A DNA stretch of 64,000 nt from Adenophora triphylla var. japonica (lineage: Eukaryota; Streptophyta; Magnoliopsida; Asterales; Campanulaceae): assembly GCA_022495995.1 (NCBI GenBank), contig JAFEMH010001248.1:434001-498000 (forward strand), given 5' to 3'. Numbering within the stretch: position 1 is the stretch's first letter; every line of letters starts with the position of its first letter. The notes under the pieces are model-generated. The model was not told the origin of the DNA and made no database searches. It saw only the letters and a program-made list of their open reading frames with translations. Positions 1 to 11,142 of this stretch are shown piece by piece. The position numbers and the translations under genes are program-made.

Positions 1-2345
1 CGAAAAAATCTTGGTTGCCCTTCACCAAGGTTTAAGTAAATATAAAAGCTCGGTAGCTATCGACCATACTCACTAATTTTGTAGTCCATTTGATGATTAG
101 AAAAGTATTATGTGAGGACCATCCTAGATTCGACAGCTCTTTTCAACATTTTATTTGTTGAGTTCCACTTAATATCCTCGGCCACTTGAGGTTTCTTATA
201 TTTCATGTTATATGCGGCGAATAAATCGGCATAAATTTTCAACCTTGGGCGAAAATTTTTGATATCATGGGAGACCGTGTTGATGTTATTGGTGACAGAC
301 TTTAGTGAGTGGATCAAATCATGGACAAATAAATTAACAATATGGCATGCACACCTAACATGAAACAAAACGCCATCTAGGGGAGGATTAAGAGCTCGGA
401 TCAACATTATGGCGGTGAGGGTATTGTAAGTCGAATTATCAAAGTATATTGTTAAAATTTTGTTGGTGATAAAATACTTACTCAATACATCCTTAATGTG
501 ACTTGTACATTGCAAAGTCGTGTGGGGATAGGGCATTGTTATAAAGGAAATCACCCTCTTTTACAACATACACTCTCATCAATCCAATGAGCAGTTATAC
601 AAGTAAAGGTTTCAGAACTAGAACTAAGAGTGGTTTTATAAGCATCGGTGGTCAAGCAAACACTACCCTTGAAATTTTGGAGGTCGCTCGCTAGTTTAAG
701 TTGACGAGTTTGGAAGAGCCTCTTTATATGCCTAGTAATAGTTTGGCGGCTCATTGGTTGGTATGATGGGTTGAGGCCTTTAGAATAGCGGGTGAGTCTA
801 TCATGTTCCTAAAGTGAAAGAGGCAATCGACAACTCACTAGTAACATCGTTATCAAATCGTGTCTACGTTTGGGTAAGTGACTCGTGGTATATTGAGTTG
901 AGTTTGCAATGTACCATCTATCCCCCTATCGGCTTTTCGATCATTTTTATCCATGTGCATCTTTACATGGGAGGTACCATTATCACCCGTCGGGGATATA
1001 AATTTCGAGCACCTGTTGCATTTGCCTTTGTTTCACCGTCAACAATTACCAAATCATATAAATGGGCATAATTGGACACTCTAGGTTGTGTCTTTGTCTT
1101 ACCCTTACCTCTTACCCCACTAGGTGCACTACTCGAGACGACATCGTTAGTAGGTGTATTTGAAATTTTGCGGGTTATTGGGTGACTTGTACATCATTAT
1201 CGTCATCGCCATCCCCCTCCCCACCCTCATCTATGTCTTTTATATGATGATAGGTTCTAGATGTATAATTTTTATTGGGCTCATTCATTCGATCTTAGGT
1301 CGAATCCGGAGTATAACCGGGAAATGGAGGGGGGTTGATTGGGTTCGAGGATTGATTAATTAGATAAAACATAATTTGATCATTATGGTGCTAAAGGGAA
1401 TTATCAATTGGTCCTAAATTTTGATGAGCTACATTTTGTGGGGTTTGATTTTGTGTTAGGGTTGGGATATGCAAATATATCATTAACTAGATTTTTTATG
1501 ATAACTAGCAATATAAATTATCTAGCAATTAAAATTAAAAATGCATCACTTAAAAAAATATTTTTTCGAAAATTAATAAAGATAAAAATACTTTTGGCAA
1601 TAATTTACTAACAATAAAAGTAAACAATTATAATTTTTTTGTAATTTTCGGAATAAATGTAATCACAAAGATTAAATACTTTATGCAATAATTAACTAGC
1701 AAGATATGCAAATATAATTTTATTTATTTTTTGAAATTTTCAAAATTTATGAAGATTAAAAAAATTTAATTAATTAACACAATATTTAACTAGCGAATTA
1801 ACAATTAAATACTTAAAAAAATAAAATTACCTTCAACTCTTACGAAATAATTACAAACATTCGTATTGAAAATAATTTGATAGTTTAGGTTTGAGAGAAT
1901 TATATAATTGATTGAATATTTTTTGTAAGAAAAATAGTAAGACTTTCTTTTCTATTTATAGTAATTATAAATTCATTTTGGACAAAATTTATCCCTAAAT
2001 ATGGCTGTTGGGAGAAGTAATTATGTCCCAAAAAATTAAAATATGATAAAGGAGCCGTTATAAATAAATTGGACGAAAATACCCCTCAAACGGATTTATT
2101 AACGGATATATATGAGTACATTTTAGACATTTACAAAAAAAAAAGGTTAAACGGGCCACGGAACCAACAGATCTTCTGATCCGCTTGGGCAAAACCTGAT
2201 GCGTCACATATATCCCAGTCCAGGCCCATTTCGTTTATCAAGCGGGCTAGGAGGCGGGTCATCCCACGGGCACGAAATACACGGCCCATGAACAACGGGC
2301 TTGGCGGGCCTCCCACGGGACTTCAGCCCAAAATGACCATCTCCA
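1..2345 (-). mobile_element. hAT superfamily DNA transposon, autonomous-type remnant, truncated by window edge
   Basis: The segment carries a decayed hAT transposase on the minus strand (108-1180). Its 5' side, on the right, ends in a GC-rich block at about 2150-2345 full of GGCCC/GGGCC words. Read on the minus strand, that block begins near 2345 with GAGATGGTCATTTTGGGC, which resembles plant hAT termini of the form AGAGGTGGCAAAATGGGC. This is family knowledge, not proof. The other terminus lies left of position 1, so no target duplication can be checked. The span 1400-2100 between transposase and terminus is very AT-rich with no coding signal. The right boundary is approximate. Confidence 0.6.
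108..1180 (-). pseudogene. hAT transposase with BED zinc finger (RICESLEEPER-like), broken by frameshifts and stops
   Basis: Reading the minus strand from about 1180 downward gives a basic/serine-rich leader. Next, at about 1010-930, is a BED zinc finger with CNRC followed by a GTSHVKMHM helix (C-x2-C...H-x4-H spacing kept). After frame breaks comes a conserved block at 800-551: a Y-x-P-x-SRQTITR segment, then CLTTDAYKT and FTCITAHWID, the usual TTD-W-TS...Y-T-HfID region of the RNase H-like core. Another break leads to 554-108 with RCACHIVNLFV and IKWNSTNKML, matching the C-H-hNL and RWNSTyxML motifs of plant hAT transposases. The C-terminal part, including the dimerisation domain, would lie left of position 1. 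Several frameshifts and in-frame stops make it non-functional. The assignment rests on motif order and is secure; the subfamily is not. Confidence 0.8.
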
Positions 2346-2776
2346 CTCATCACTTGTGTAGATGTTAAAATAAAGCATGTTAGCATATGTTTTGTGGGTA
2401 ATTTGATTTAATTATGCTTCTTTCATTCCAAAATATATGTTAAATATGTCTTTATTTATGGCTAAAAATAACTGTTCAAAAGATTTTTTAATTTATTTTT
2501 AATTAACAATAAATTTAAATTTTTTTGGCATTAATTTTCTGACGAAATGTAATGCATAAGTTTGCCTACTATTAGTTAAGTAAAAATGCTTAAACCATTA
2601 GTGATTTAGTGATTGAGGATTACAAATTATCACTACTTTTTTCTCAAAATGATTTTTTTTAAAAAAACAAATTTATATTAATCAAAAGCAAATTTGAAAA
2701 TTTTCAAGTTGTGATGCAAGAAGTAGGACTGATATAATTATATGTCACATTATCAACAATATCATGAATAATACTT

Positions 2777-2990
2777 CCTATCTCCCAAAATCATCGTTTC
2801 ATTTTTTAGCCTTTAAGCAATTAATTTAGTTATTCTAATAAAATCTAAAATTCGTAATAAATAATATGATGGTGTGTCAATAATAAGTTTAAAATATTTA
2901 TTTTTATAACTAAATTAACTTAAAATTATTATGCAAAGTTCCTAGTAACGATAAAAGAAATGGAAATATCATTATTTTGAGAGTATGATA
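2777..2990. mobile_element. Degenerate MITE-like sequence (also at about 46490-46620 and 47595-47815)
   Basis: The stretch shares with 47595-47815 the succession of a cTATCTCCC/ATTCCCTTCG-type start, TTAATTTAGTTATTCTAATAAA, ATGGTG-TGTCAATAATAAGTTT, AACTAAATTAA and a final GAAA(T/C)GGA/AGAGGAAAT end. A partial copy occupies the intron of the Ole e 1 family gene. The ends weakly resemble Stowaway CTCCCTCCGT termini. The surrounding 2346-3133 contains nothing else I can recognise. Boundaries are rough. Confidence 0.4.
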
Positions 2991-3133
2991 TTTACTAAAC
3001 TAGTATTAATTGAATATGGTAGTACACAGTGAGCTAGGAAATAATTGAAGTTGTTATTTAGCAGCTTGGTAATTTTAATTTATATAGAAAATGAATTAAC
3101 AAAGAGTGGTTGTGTTGAATATAAAACAAACAG

Positions 3134-4805
3134 GAGCTACAAAAATGGATATGTGTGGAATGACTTGGGAGAGAATGATATCATTTGTCCAACAACAGAT
3201 GGAGCCGAGTATGTGCTCAAAGGCTCCGAACTTTTACAAGCTTCTACTGGTAATTTATCTTTTAGTCCGTTCCAATTTTTATGTAAAAAAAAAATACATA
3301 ATTCATACTTTTTCCATTCTAATATAGAAATTATCACGCGGGAAGATTAAAAAAACAAGTGTTATGAGTACAAAAAATAATACTCCCTCCGTCCCGTCCG
3401 ACTTAGGACATTTTTCCATTTTGGGCGTCCCATTCGAGACAACCCCAAAATGGAAAGTACTTTATTAATGGGACCCACATTTACACTCACAATAAATTTT
3501 CACTCATTACTTCCTACCCCACTTTCTCTCACCTACATCACTTTTCATATTCACAACATCCACCCACTTACACTTTTTTCTTAATCCCCGTGCCCAACCT
3601 AAACGTCTTAAGTCGGACGAGACGGAGGGAGTATAGTATAGGAAGTTTTTGTTAGAAGTATAACAATGATTCTCATTATCTATTTTGGGATGTAGAGAGC
3701 AATTACAATCTCCACCCCCATTGTTCTATCTATGTTCCTTTAGTACCTCAAAATATTCATTTTGTTTGTTGACAATCTGGACGCAGAAAAACTTCATCAT
3801 CTTCAAATTGGTCGCATGCAAAGATCAGTGCAAGACCCCTCAATGTTCCACTCAAAACGCACGCCACCAGGTCCAAAACGACACGTTGAAATCGTGGAAG
3901 TTGGCCATAACAAGTACGAGGAAGACGAAGACAACATTAATCAAGAACTAGACGAAACCGAGGAGTCCGAAGAACACATAAACTATACCACAAATACCCC
4001 TTCAAGGTGCTCCAGGGGAGTCTCAACTGACGAACTCGAGTTTCTCCATCAACAAACAGCTGAGTCAACTCAGAAATCCGAGTTAACTCTAGACCAAGAC
4101 TCGTCTCCTCCGTCAACCACATCGTGCGAGAGCAACAACACTTCGAAGCGGTTCGAAGACGGTGACCCGGTTATGACTACCGAGTCAGTACTGGGTCGGA
4201 ACTCGGTGTTTTTACAACTCATTGCATGCGGTGGCGGGTCGCTGGGGTTTAAGGGGAAAGGCGGGTGTGGGAGTAGTTGTGTGCCGGTGATGAAGCAGCC
4301 GCTGCCTACGCCGCCGTGCATGGGGGCGGTGGTGGGGGCTGGGAGGAAGAGTAGTAGTAGTTTGCGTAAAGGGGTTTTGTGTAAGACGGTTGAGGAGGCA
4401 GCGGTGGATGGGGATGATGAATTAGCGGATGAGATACGTTGTATGTCGGAGAATCCTAGGTTTGGGAATTTGCAGTCGGAGGAGAAGGAGTACTTTAGTG
4501 GGAGTATTGTGGAGACGATGAAGGAAGGAAGAGGTGAAATTGAGCCAAGGTTGAAGAAATCATCGTCTTACAATGAAGAAAGGTCAGTTGAAATTGACTT
4601 TTCTAGCTAGCTCCCTACACATCTAAATAAAATAACTTATTCAATTATATTTGCTGGTTGGTTGACATTATTTGGTCTCAGAAGCGCCAAGGGTGGAGGA
4701 TTGGAAGCAGCAGTAGCAGATGAAGAGGAGGAGGAGGAAATGAAGAGAGAGAAAGTAGGTGTGGTTGGGAAATGCATCCCAAGGAAAAAGTCTTCCAAGA
4801 AATGA
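3134..4805 (+). CDS. SOK: SOSEKI (DUF966) polarity protein, three exons 3134-3249, 3787-4582, 4682-4805; 5' exon(s) not found
   Basis: SOSEKI proteins are plant polarity proteins that polymerise through an N-terminal DIX-like domain and accumulate at cell edges. Exon 3134-3249 (after acceptor CAG) encodes the end of that domain: SYKNGYVWNDL, then EYVLKGSELL. Its donor (GGTAAT at 3249/3250) leaves phase 1. Exon 3787-4582 (acceptor GCAG) joins in phase and carries the middle motifs: STDELE at about 4030, FLQLIACG at about 4210, and RFGNLQSEEKEYFSGS at about 4459-4510. The donor AG|GTCAGT at 4582 and acceptor CTCAG at 4681 again join in phase. Exon 4682-4805 gives an acidic run, then GKCIPRK and stop TGA, the usual C-terminal motif. 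Missing is the start of the DIX domain (Y-x-LSRNG...LEHPHF type), which I cannot find in 1-3133. Either the first exon lies left of the window beyond a hAT-filled intron, or the gene is 5'-truncated. No frameshift is seen in what is present. Confidence 0.85.
3383..3631. mobile_element. Stowaway-type MITE (Tc1/mariner) in a SOSEKI intron
   Basis: The left end CTCCCTCCGTCCCGTCCGAC and the right end, read in reverse complement, CTCCCTCCGTCTCGTCCGAC form terminal inverted repeats of about 25-28 bp. TA dinucleotides flank both sides (3381-3382 and 3632-3633), the Stowaway target duplication. At 249 bp it has no coding capacity. It lies in the intron between the DIX-end exon and the large exon, so it would be spliced out. 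Confidence 0.93.
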
Positions 4806-6325
4806 CAATTGCGTCTGATCAATTAATTTGAATTTCTGACGGAAAGTTGGTAGCTAATTAGTAGTTATGGTAAATTTATGGATAACGTGTGGGTAATGAG
4901 TTAACTTTAGTTTGTAGAAAAGGAACATTGGAATTTGGGTTGTAATGATATTTGTTTGGTTCAAAGTTTTTGGTTATTTAATTTTTCTTTCCTTGCTAGT
5001 GGAGATGTCTAGAGAGGGTCGAAGCACAGCCTTAATTTGGGGTCGGGCCAAGATTATTCACACCGGGTTGCCAAGTCCGGCTTATTGTGATTGTTTTTTA
5101 ATTTATTATAAAATGATGAAAATGTCATTGAAATAGTTTCTTCCAACACTATTCTACGGATATTGAAAAAATGTTTTTTTTTTTTTTTAATAAAATTTTG
5201 GGCTTTTGGGCAGCACAAATGAGTTTTGTTTTGGGCTGATCCAAGGCCCTTGATTTTTAGTCTGCCAACCAAATAGGCCCATCGGATCCAGGTGAACCAG
5301 TCTAGACTAGTTTTGGGCTTATGCTTGGGCCGGATAAACTATTTTTCGGGTAGCTGGGTATAAGGAGTATACGAAAATGATATTCAAATAAATCATGAGT
5401 CTATAAAATTAAAAAAAGATTATATCTTCTTGTGCATGTAACTTGTAAGTAGGAGCTTCAACTTGCTTAAACATTACTATTGTATTGGTCTAGTTAGTTC
5501 CTAAAGAAAAGGGCCTCAAGCCGTGGACTAGTGCCATCACAAATGTCTTATTTTATGGTTGTGGATGAGTGTGAGTTTTGTATTTACTTACACTACTTTT
5601 AAATTAGATTTGTAAAATGGGTTTTGAAATCATGGAATCAGACTGGTGACATTAAATTGATATAGTTAGTGTTAGTATTTTTCAGTGTCTGGACAATCCT
5701 TATAATTAACACTTGTTATACCGATTTAATGTCAGTGATAGTATTTTTGAGTGTCTGATACATGAACTGACAAATCTTATAAATAACACTGACAATTCTT
5801 ATAACTACCACTGATTATACCAGTTTAATGTCAGCAGTAGTATTTTTCAGTGTTAGGTACATGTCCTAACACTCCTTGTAACTAACACCGATAGTGCACA
5901 CAAAGTTCTTGTTATTTACAAAAATGTCACCTCGCATTTAAAAAAAAATGCTTGTTATTTACACAAATGTCACCCGCGAGCGATTCAGTAAAATTAAAAA
6001 AAAAACACACATTTTATCGTAAAACGTGATTTTCACAAGACTTTATGGTAAAATTATTATATATTTTATGATTATAAAATTACCATTCCCTCTCTAAATG
6101 AAATTCTAATTTCACGGAGAAAATATTTTGAAAATGTTTCCTTTTAAAACAATTTAAAAGCAAAAATCGAAATATTTTTATTATTTGAGTTCTAAACATT
6201 TAATTTTGTGAATGTAAAATGACAAGTGATTTTTTCTTTTTTGATTTAGTGGCCATTTAAAAAAAAAATACTAAAAATAGATATTCATTTAATAAGAACA
6301 AAATTTAAGAACAAAGGAGAACGTG
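4806..6325. other. Intergenic stretch downstream of SOSEKI, no gene seen
   Basis: AT-rich DNA. At about 5655-5900 a phrase GTCAGTGATAGTATTTTTCAGTGTC recurs imperfectly three times at irregular spacing (about 70-100 bases), mixed with TAACACTGA-type words. This may be a decayed tandem repeat or transposon end. The 5200-5340 part is richer in GGGC words but shows no element structure that I can define. Confidence 0.4.
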
Positions 6326-6914
6326 CTTCCCCCTAGGGATGTTCACGGTCCGGGTTGATCCGGTTTTTGTCAAAATTTTAGAAAATCAGGACCGGACCAA
6401 ATACTTCGGTTCTGTAAAAATTTAGGACCAGGACCAGACCATTACATTATAGGACCGGTCCCATCGATCCGGTTTCAATGGTCCGATTTCGGTCCGGTTC
6501 CACCGGCTCTACAAATTACAATATAATATAATTTTTTACAATAAGTAAATCTACAAGCAAGCATACATATAGCTTAAGCATTCGACTATAAAGACTCGGA
6601 CGAAAGTATATATTCATATATATGTATGTATATACACACACACATCAGTGGCTTGAGCAGTAGAATTTGCACTTTGAACACCAATGCCGTGTTTTCTTTC
6701 AATTAATTTGATCGTACGGTTCAGCAAATAGCTCTTTCCTTAGCTGTAAAATCAGAGGAGTGATCTGACCAACAAATCTTTTGCCATATAGATACGACAT
6801 TGGCATGTACACCATACGACAGTAACATGGATAATGTGTATTGCCATATTGCCGTATTTATTGGGGTAAATGCCTTAAAAGGTAAAAAAAAGCTAATATA
6901 TATATATATATATA

Positions 6915-9194
6915 GGAAGCTATTCAAATGAGAACCAAATTTATATGAGAACCATGAGAACTAAACCCAACCATTGGATTAAAAACACATCAATGCTCCA
7001 GATTTAAAAAAAAAAAAGATTGAGGCGGTGGCATTTTCGTAATTATTGTGAACTAAATCCCCTCAATTTTCAAAATAAAATATCTCAATATCTATAAGTC
7101 GAAAAAATTTCAAAACACCGATTTTTGTCTTGACGAGACGATTCAAACTAGATCCCTGAAGACAGGATTTTGAAAAAATAATATTGAACAACGTCTAATT
7201 TTTAAAACACTAGCTAATTAACTAGTGTTTTAAAACACTAGCTAATATTGAAAAAATAATCCCTGAAGACAGCTAGTGTTCACTAAGACAATACAGCTAG
7301 TGTTCACACTAGCTATTGTTCACTAAGACAATACAGCTAGTGTTCACTAATTAATTAGTGTTCACTAAGACAATACAACTAGTGTTCACTAAGACAATAC
7401 AACTAGTGTTCACTAAGACAACACAGCTAGTGTTCACTAAGATAACACAGCTAGAATTCACTAAGACAATACAGCTTGTGTTCACTAAGAAAATACAGCT
7501 AGTGTTCACTAGCTAGTGTTCACTAAGACAATACAGCTAGTGTTCACTAATTAATTAGTGTTCACTAAGACAATACAACTAGTGTTCACGAAGACAACAT
7601 AGCTAGTGTTCACTAAGACAACACATCTAGTGTTCACTAAGACAACATAGCTAGTGTTCACTAAGACAACATAACTAGTTAACTTACAGCTAGTGTTCAC
7701 TTACAGCTAGTGTTCACTAATTAATTAGTGTTCACTAAGACAACATAGCTAGTGTTCACTTACAGCTAGTGTTCACTTACAGCTAGTGTTCACTAATTAA
7801 TTAGTGTTCACTAAGACAATACAACTAGTGTTCACTAAGACAACATAGCTAGTGTTCACTAAGACAACACAGGTAGTGTTCACTAAGACAACATTGCTAG
7901 TGTTCACTAAGACAACATAACTAGTTAAGTTAACTTACAGCTAGTGTTCACTTACAGCTAGTGTTCACTAATTAATTAGTGTTCACTAAGACAACACAAC
8001 TAGTGTTCACTTACAGCTAGTGTTCACTTACACTAGAGTTCACTAATTAATTAGTGTTCACTAAGACAATACAACTAGTGTTCACTAAGAAAACGAAGCA
8101 TAGCTAGTGTTCACTAAGACAACATAACTAGTTAACTTACGGCTAGTGTTCACTTACGGCTAGTGTTCACTAATTAATTAGTGTTCACTAAGACAACATA
8201 GCTAGTGTTCACTTACGGCTAGTGTTCACTAGTGTTCACTAATTAATTAGTGTTCACTAAGGCAATACGGCTAGTGTTCACTAATTAATTAGTGAACACT
8301 AGCTTTAAGTGTTCACTAAGACAATACAACTAGTGTTCACTTATTAATTAGTGAGCAATAACTAGTGTTCACTATTAGTGTTCACTAATTAATTAGTGTT
8401 CACTAAGACAATACAACTAGCGTTCACTAAGACAACATAGCTAGTGTTCACTAAGACAACACAAATGCTAGTGTTCACTAAGACAACATAGCTAGTGCTC
8501 ACTAAGACAACATAACTAGTTAACTTACAGCCTAGCTGCTCACTTACAAACTTAGTGCTCACTAATTAATTAGTGTTCACTAAGACAACATAGCTAGTGT
8601 TCACTTACAAATAGTGTTCACTTACGGCTAGTGTTCACTAATTAATTAGTGTTCACTAAGACAATACAACTAGTGTTCACTAAAACAACATAGCTAGTGT
8701 TAACATAGCTAGTGTTCACTAAGACAACATAGCTAGTGTTCACTTACAGCTAGTGTTCACTAATTAATTAGTGTTCACTAAGACAATACAGCTAGTGTTC
8801 ACTAATACAACACATCTAGTGTTCACTAATGTCTACACATCTAGTGTTCACTAAGACAACACAGCAAGTGTTTAGTGTTCACTAAGAACGAGTGTTGTTT
8901 TTTAAAAATTAGACGTTATTGCTCAATATTATTTTTTCAAAATCCTATCTTCGGGGATCTAGTTTGAATCGTCTCGTCAAGACAAAAAAATCGGTGTTTT
9001 CGATTTTTTTTGACTTATAGATATTGAGATATTTTATTTTGAAATTTGAGGATTTTAAATGAAATAATTACGAAAATACGCCACCCCCTCTATCTTTTTT
9101 TTAATCCTGAAAGATTGATGTATTTTTTAATCCAATGGCTGTTAGTGGTTCTTATGATTCTCATATAAATGTGGTTCTCATTATAATAGGACCC
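6915..9194. mobile_element. Mutator-like element with long terminal inverted repeats enclosing a minisatellite
   Basis: Left arm 6915-7200 and right arm 8890-9194 are inverted repeats of about 285 bp. Shared stretches include ATGAGAACCA...TTATATGAGAA, CCATTGGATTAAAAA, AAAATATCTCAATATCTATAAGTC, TCTTGACGAGACGATTCAAACTAGATCCC and a final block around TCTAATTTTTAAAA. Both ends abut TA repeats, so a 9-bp duplication is possible but cannot be fixed. Long arms and AT-rich target suit a non-autonomous MULE. The core codes for nothing; it is the tandem array described separately. It sits inside the hAT element 6334-9640. Confidence 0.7.
7205..8890. repeat. Minisatellite of CTAGTGTTCACTAAGACAA-type units inside the MULE
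   Basis: About 1.7 kb built from a few modules: a unit of about 24 bp (CTAGTGTTCACTAAGACAA plus ACATAG/TACAA), a unit of about 17 bp (CTAGTGTTCACTTACAG), and a palindromic linker ACTAATTAATTAGT. Modules also recur in higher order: the joint ACATAACTAGTTAACTTAC appears near 7671, 7915, 8124 and 8512. Units carry point changes but keep the GTGTTCACT core. There is no open frame. Confidence 0.9.
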
Positions 9195-9204
9195 TATATA
9201 TATA

Positions 9205-9491
9205 CTCCCTCCGTCCCAGCGAAAGAGCCATTTATTTCCTTTTTGGGCGTCCCATTTAAAAAGTCACTTTCCCAAAAAGGAAACCTTAAATCACTATTCT
9301 CTCCACTCATTTTCTCTCCTACTTTACTTTTACACTCACAACATTATCTTTCTTACATCACCTCCCACTCATTCTCTCTCCTATTTAATTTTTCATACTC
9401 ACAACATTTAAACTTTTTCTCTTTCCTACATCACATTTCTTATTTTGCGTGCCGGACAAATTTACCGACTCTTTCGCTGGGACGGAGGGAG
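9205..9491. mobile_element. Stowaway-type MITE
   Basis: Perfect 23-bp terminal inverted repeats: 9205-9227 reads CTCCCTCCGTCCCAGCGAAA... and 9469-9491 is its exact reverse complement. TA flanks both ends (9203-9204 and 9492-9493). It is 287 bp with no coding capacity. Intact inverted repeats suggest a more recent insertion than the copy at 3383. It abuts the right end of the MULE within the hAT element. Confidence 0.93.
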
Positions 9492-9894
9492 TATATATTT
9501 ATATATGTATATTTGGTCCGGTTCGATTCCGATCCAGGACCGCGTATATTTTTTTCAAAACCAGGACCGGACCAAATAATCGGTTCCATAAAAATTTGGA
9601 ACCAGAACCGGACCAATACTATTTTTTCGGTACAGCCCTACTTCCCCCCCCCCCCTTCTCACGTACTGCATAAGGGAGTATTTACCAATCAATGTTCTAA
9701 AAATTGTCCACCGCCTAATCTGTCATAAAGTGCAAGGACTAACTATAAATTCACTAAATAATTGGTACAGTCAGGAAGACTAGTTAGTTTATTTTTGACA
9801 CCGATTGTTAAGTCAAGTCTTGAAAGGTCTCGACATTCTCCTCTCAAAAGGCAGTTATATCAAGTTATTTCACTAGAATATTATAAATCATATG

Positions 9895-9985
9895 TGAATT
9901 CTAGGCCACGCCTAAGTCCTGCCTAGACGCTATAGATGCAAGGTCCGACTACAGCCTAACGATTTTAATAACCTTGGTATTTACC
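9895..9985. repeat. Fragment related to the 10031-10205 MITE
   Basis: CTAGGCCACGCCTAAGTCC and TGCCTAGACGCT words, followed by TTTTAATAACCTTGG, resemble the body and right end of the neighbouring hAT MITE (GCCTAGG words, then TTTTTAGAACCTTG). The left end and target duplication are not evident. The rest of 9649-10022 shows no gene. Confidence 0.35.
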
Positions 9986-10030
9986 ACAGACAAATTGCAA
10001 TTTAGGGCTCAATGTTGACATACTTTTTTC

Positions 10031-10205
10031 CGGTGTTCTAAAAGATCCCGTCTAAGGGCGTCTAGGCCCGGCCTAGGCGCTAGACCCCTCTCCAACACCT
10101 AGTTCTAAGTCCTGCCTAGGTCCCGACTAATCCCGACTAGTCCACGCCTAGGCGCTAGGTCCGACTCCGCCGCCTAGCATCCGCCTAGCGCTTTTTAGAA
10201 CCTTG
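10031..10205. mobile_element. 175-bp hAT-type MITE rich in GCCTAGGC words
   Basis: Ends CGGTGTTCTAAAA (10031) and, reverse complemented, CAAGGTTCTAAAA (ending 10205) form imperfect inverted repeats. An exact 8-bp duplication CTTTTTTC flanks them (10023-10030 and 10206-10213). The body repeats GCCTAG/CTAGGC and CGACTA words and is much more GC-rich than the flanks. There is no coding capacity. The 10214-10635 stretch to its right has no recognisable feature. Confidence 0.8.
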
Positions 10206-10644
10206 CTTTTTTCAATCAGGCCTCATGTTTCAATTTCCTTAGTTTATGGCTTAATATGATCAATAATTATCAATTTAGGGCTATATACCGAAATCATTAA
10301 AAACTCTTAACATTTGCGGGCCAATATAGTCAATAATTGTCGATTTCTAGCTAAATATGATCGATAAATGTCAATTAAATACCCAAAATGTGGTTTCAAC
10401 TTGTGGCATGATATAGGGATTTTTAGCCATTTTCTTCAATAAGTTTCAAATTGACAATTGTTTATCATATTGGATCTTAAATCAATAAAATTAATATTTG
10501 AAGCTCCTGAAGTATGTCAATATTGGATTAATTTCTCCATTTACTATTTAATACAACACCAATACTACAAGATTTACAAGTACGAATGCGGGTCAACCCG
10601 CACTTAGTTGGATCCGCCCTTGATGCTCTAAATGTCAAACTTTT

Positions 10645-11133
10645 CACAAAATCTAGGGAGAACGCGTTTCTCCATAAGTTATGGAGAAACGGGTCCCGAC
10701 ATGTCGCGCGACAATGAGCTAGATAGCCAGAAACCTATGAAAGTGATATTCAGAAACCTTCAAATGAATATCCAGAAACCTTCAAAATGTTTCTGGATAT
10801 ACATTTGAAGGTTTCTATATCCGTAAACCTTCAAATAGCAATTGATTCTCGGATATGCCCTAACACATTTCTGGATATGCACCTAACAGTTTTCTGGATA
10901 TGCACCTAACAGTTTCTGGATATACATTTCACATCCTTCTGGCTATCAAATACAAAGCTTCTGGATATCAACTGCAAAACTTCTGGCTATCAAATGCAAA
11001 GCTTCTGGATATCCAGAAGCTTTTGGTCTTGGCCTTGGGTTTTTTTTTCTGGTTATCAAATGTAAAGCTTCTGGCTATGAAAAACACGTTTCTCCATTGT
11101 TATGGAGAAACGCGTTTCTCAGCAGACGCACTC
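10645..11133. mobile_element. Mutator-type MITE with GATATCCAGAA palindrome repeats, copy 1
   Basis: Flanked by an exact 9-bp duplication CAAACTTTT (10636-10644 and 11134-11142). The left end CACAAAATCTAGG and right end (reverse complement) GAGTGCGTCTGCT differ. Directly inside each lies the shared inverted block GAGAAACGCGTTTCTCCATAA, itself a chain of palindromes. The interior repeats TTCTGGATAT and ATATCCAGAAACC many times. At 489 bp it has no true ORF; the 97-residue frame at 10900-11193 is a translation of the repeats. Two further copies are at 43962-44431 and 45240-45836. Confidence 0.85.
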
Positions 11134-11142
11134 CAAACTTTT

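Larger units (their letters stand above)
6334..9640. mobile_element. Non-autonomous hAT element, host to two nested insertions
   Basis: Terminal inverted repeats TAGGGATGTTC (6334) and TAGGGCTGTAC (reverse complement, ending 9640) are flanked by a perfect 8-bp duplication CTTCCCCC (6326-6333 and 9641-9648), as expected of hAT. Subterminal regions at both ends (6345-6510 and 9510-9625) are packed with GGTCCGG/CCGGACC words, which are candidate transposase-binding repeats. Without the nested Mutator-like element and Stowaway, the hAT itself is only about 0.7 kb and has no transposase. The apparent frame at 9135-9728 is a by-product of these elements. Confidence 0.9.

Noticed and set aside
2131..2386. 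Two overlapping minus frames with Gly/Pro/Arg content
   Set aside because: They cover the GC-rich terminal block of the hAT element; no protein family.
4637..4822. Minus-strand frame with a serine run
   Set aside because: Shadow of the last SOSEKI exon, which reads in phase on the plus strand.
7205..8890. CRISPR-like array
   Set aside because: Units are contiguous with no unique spacers, in a plant nuclear transposon.
9135..9728. 197-codon plus frame
   Set aside because: It runs across a MULE arm, a Stowaway MITE and a hAT end; no family resemblance.
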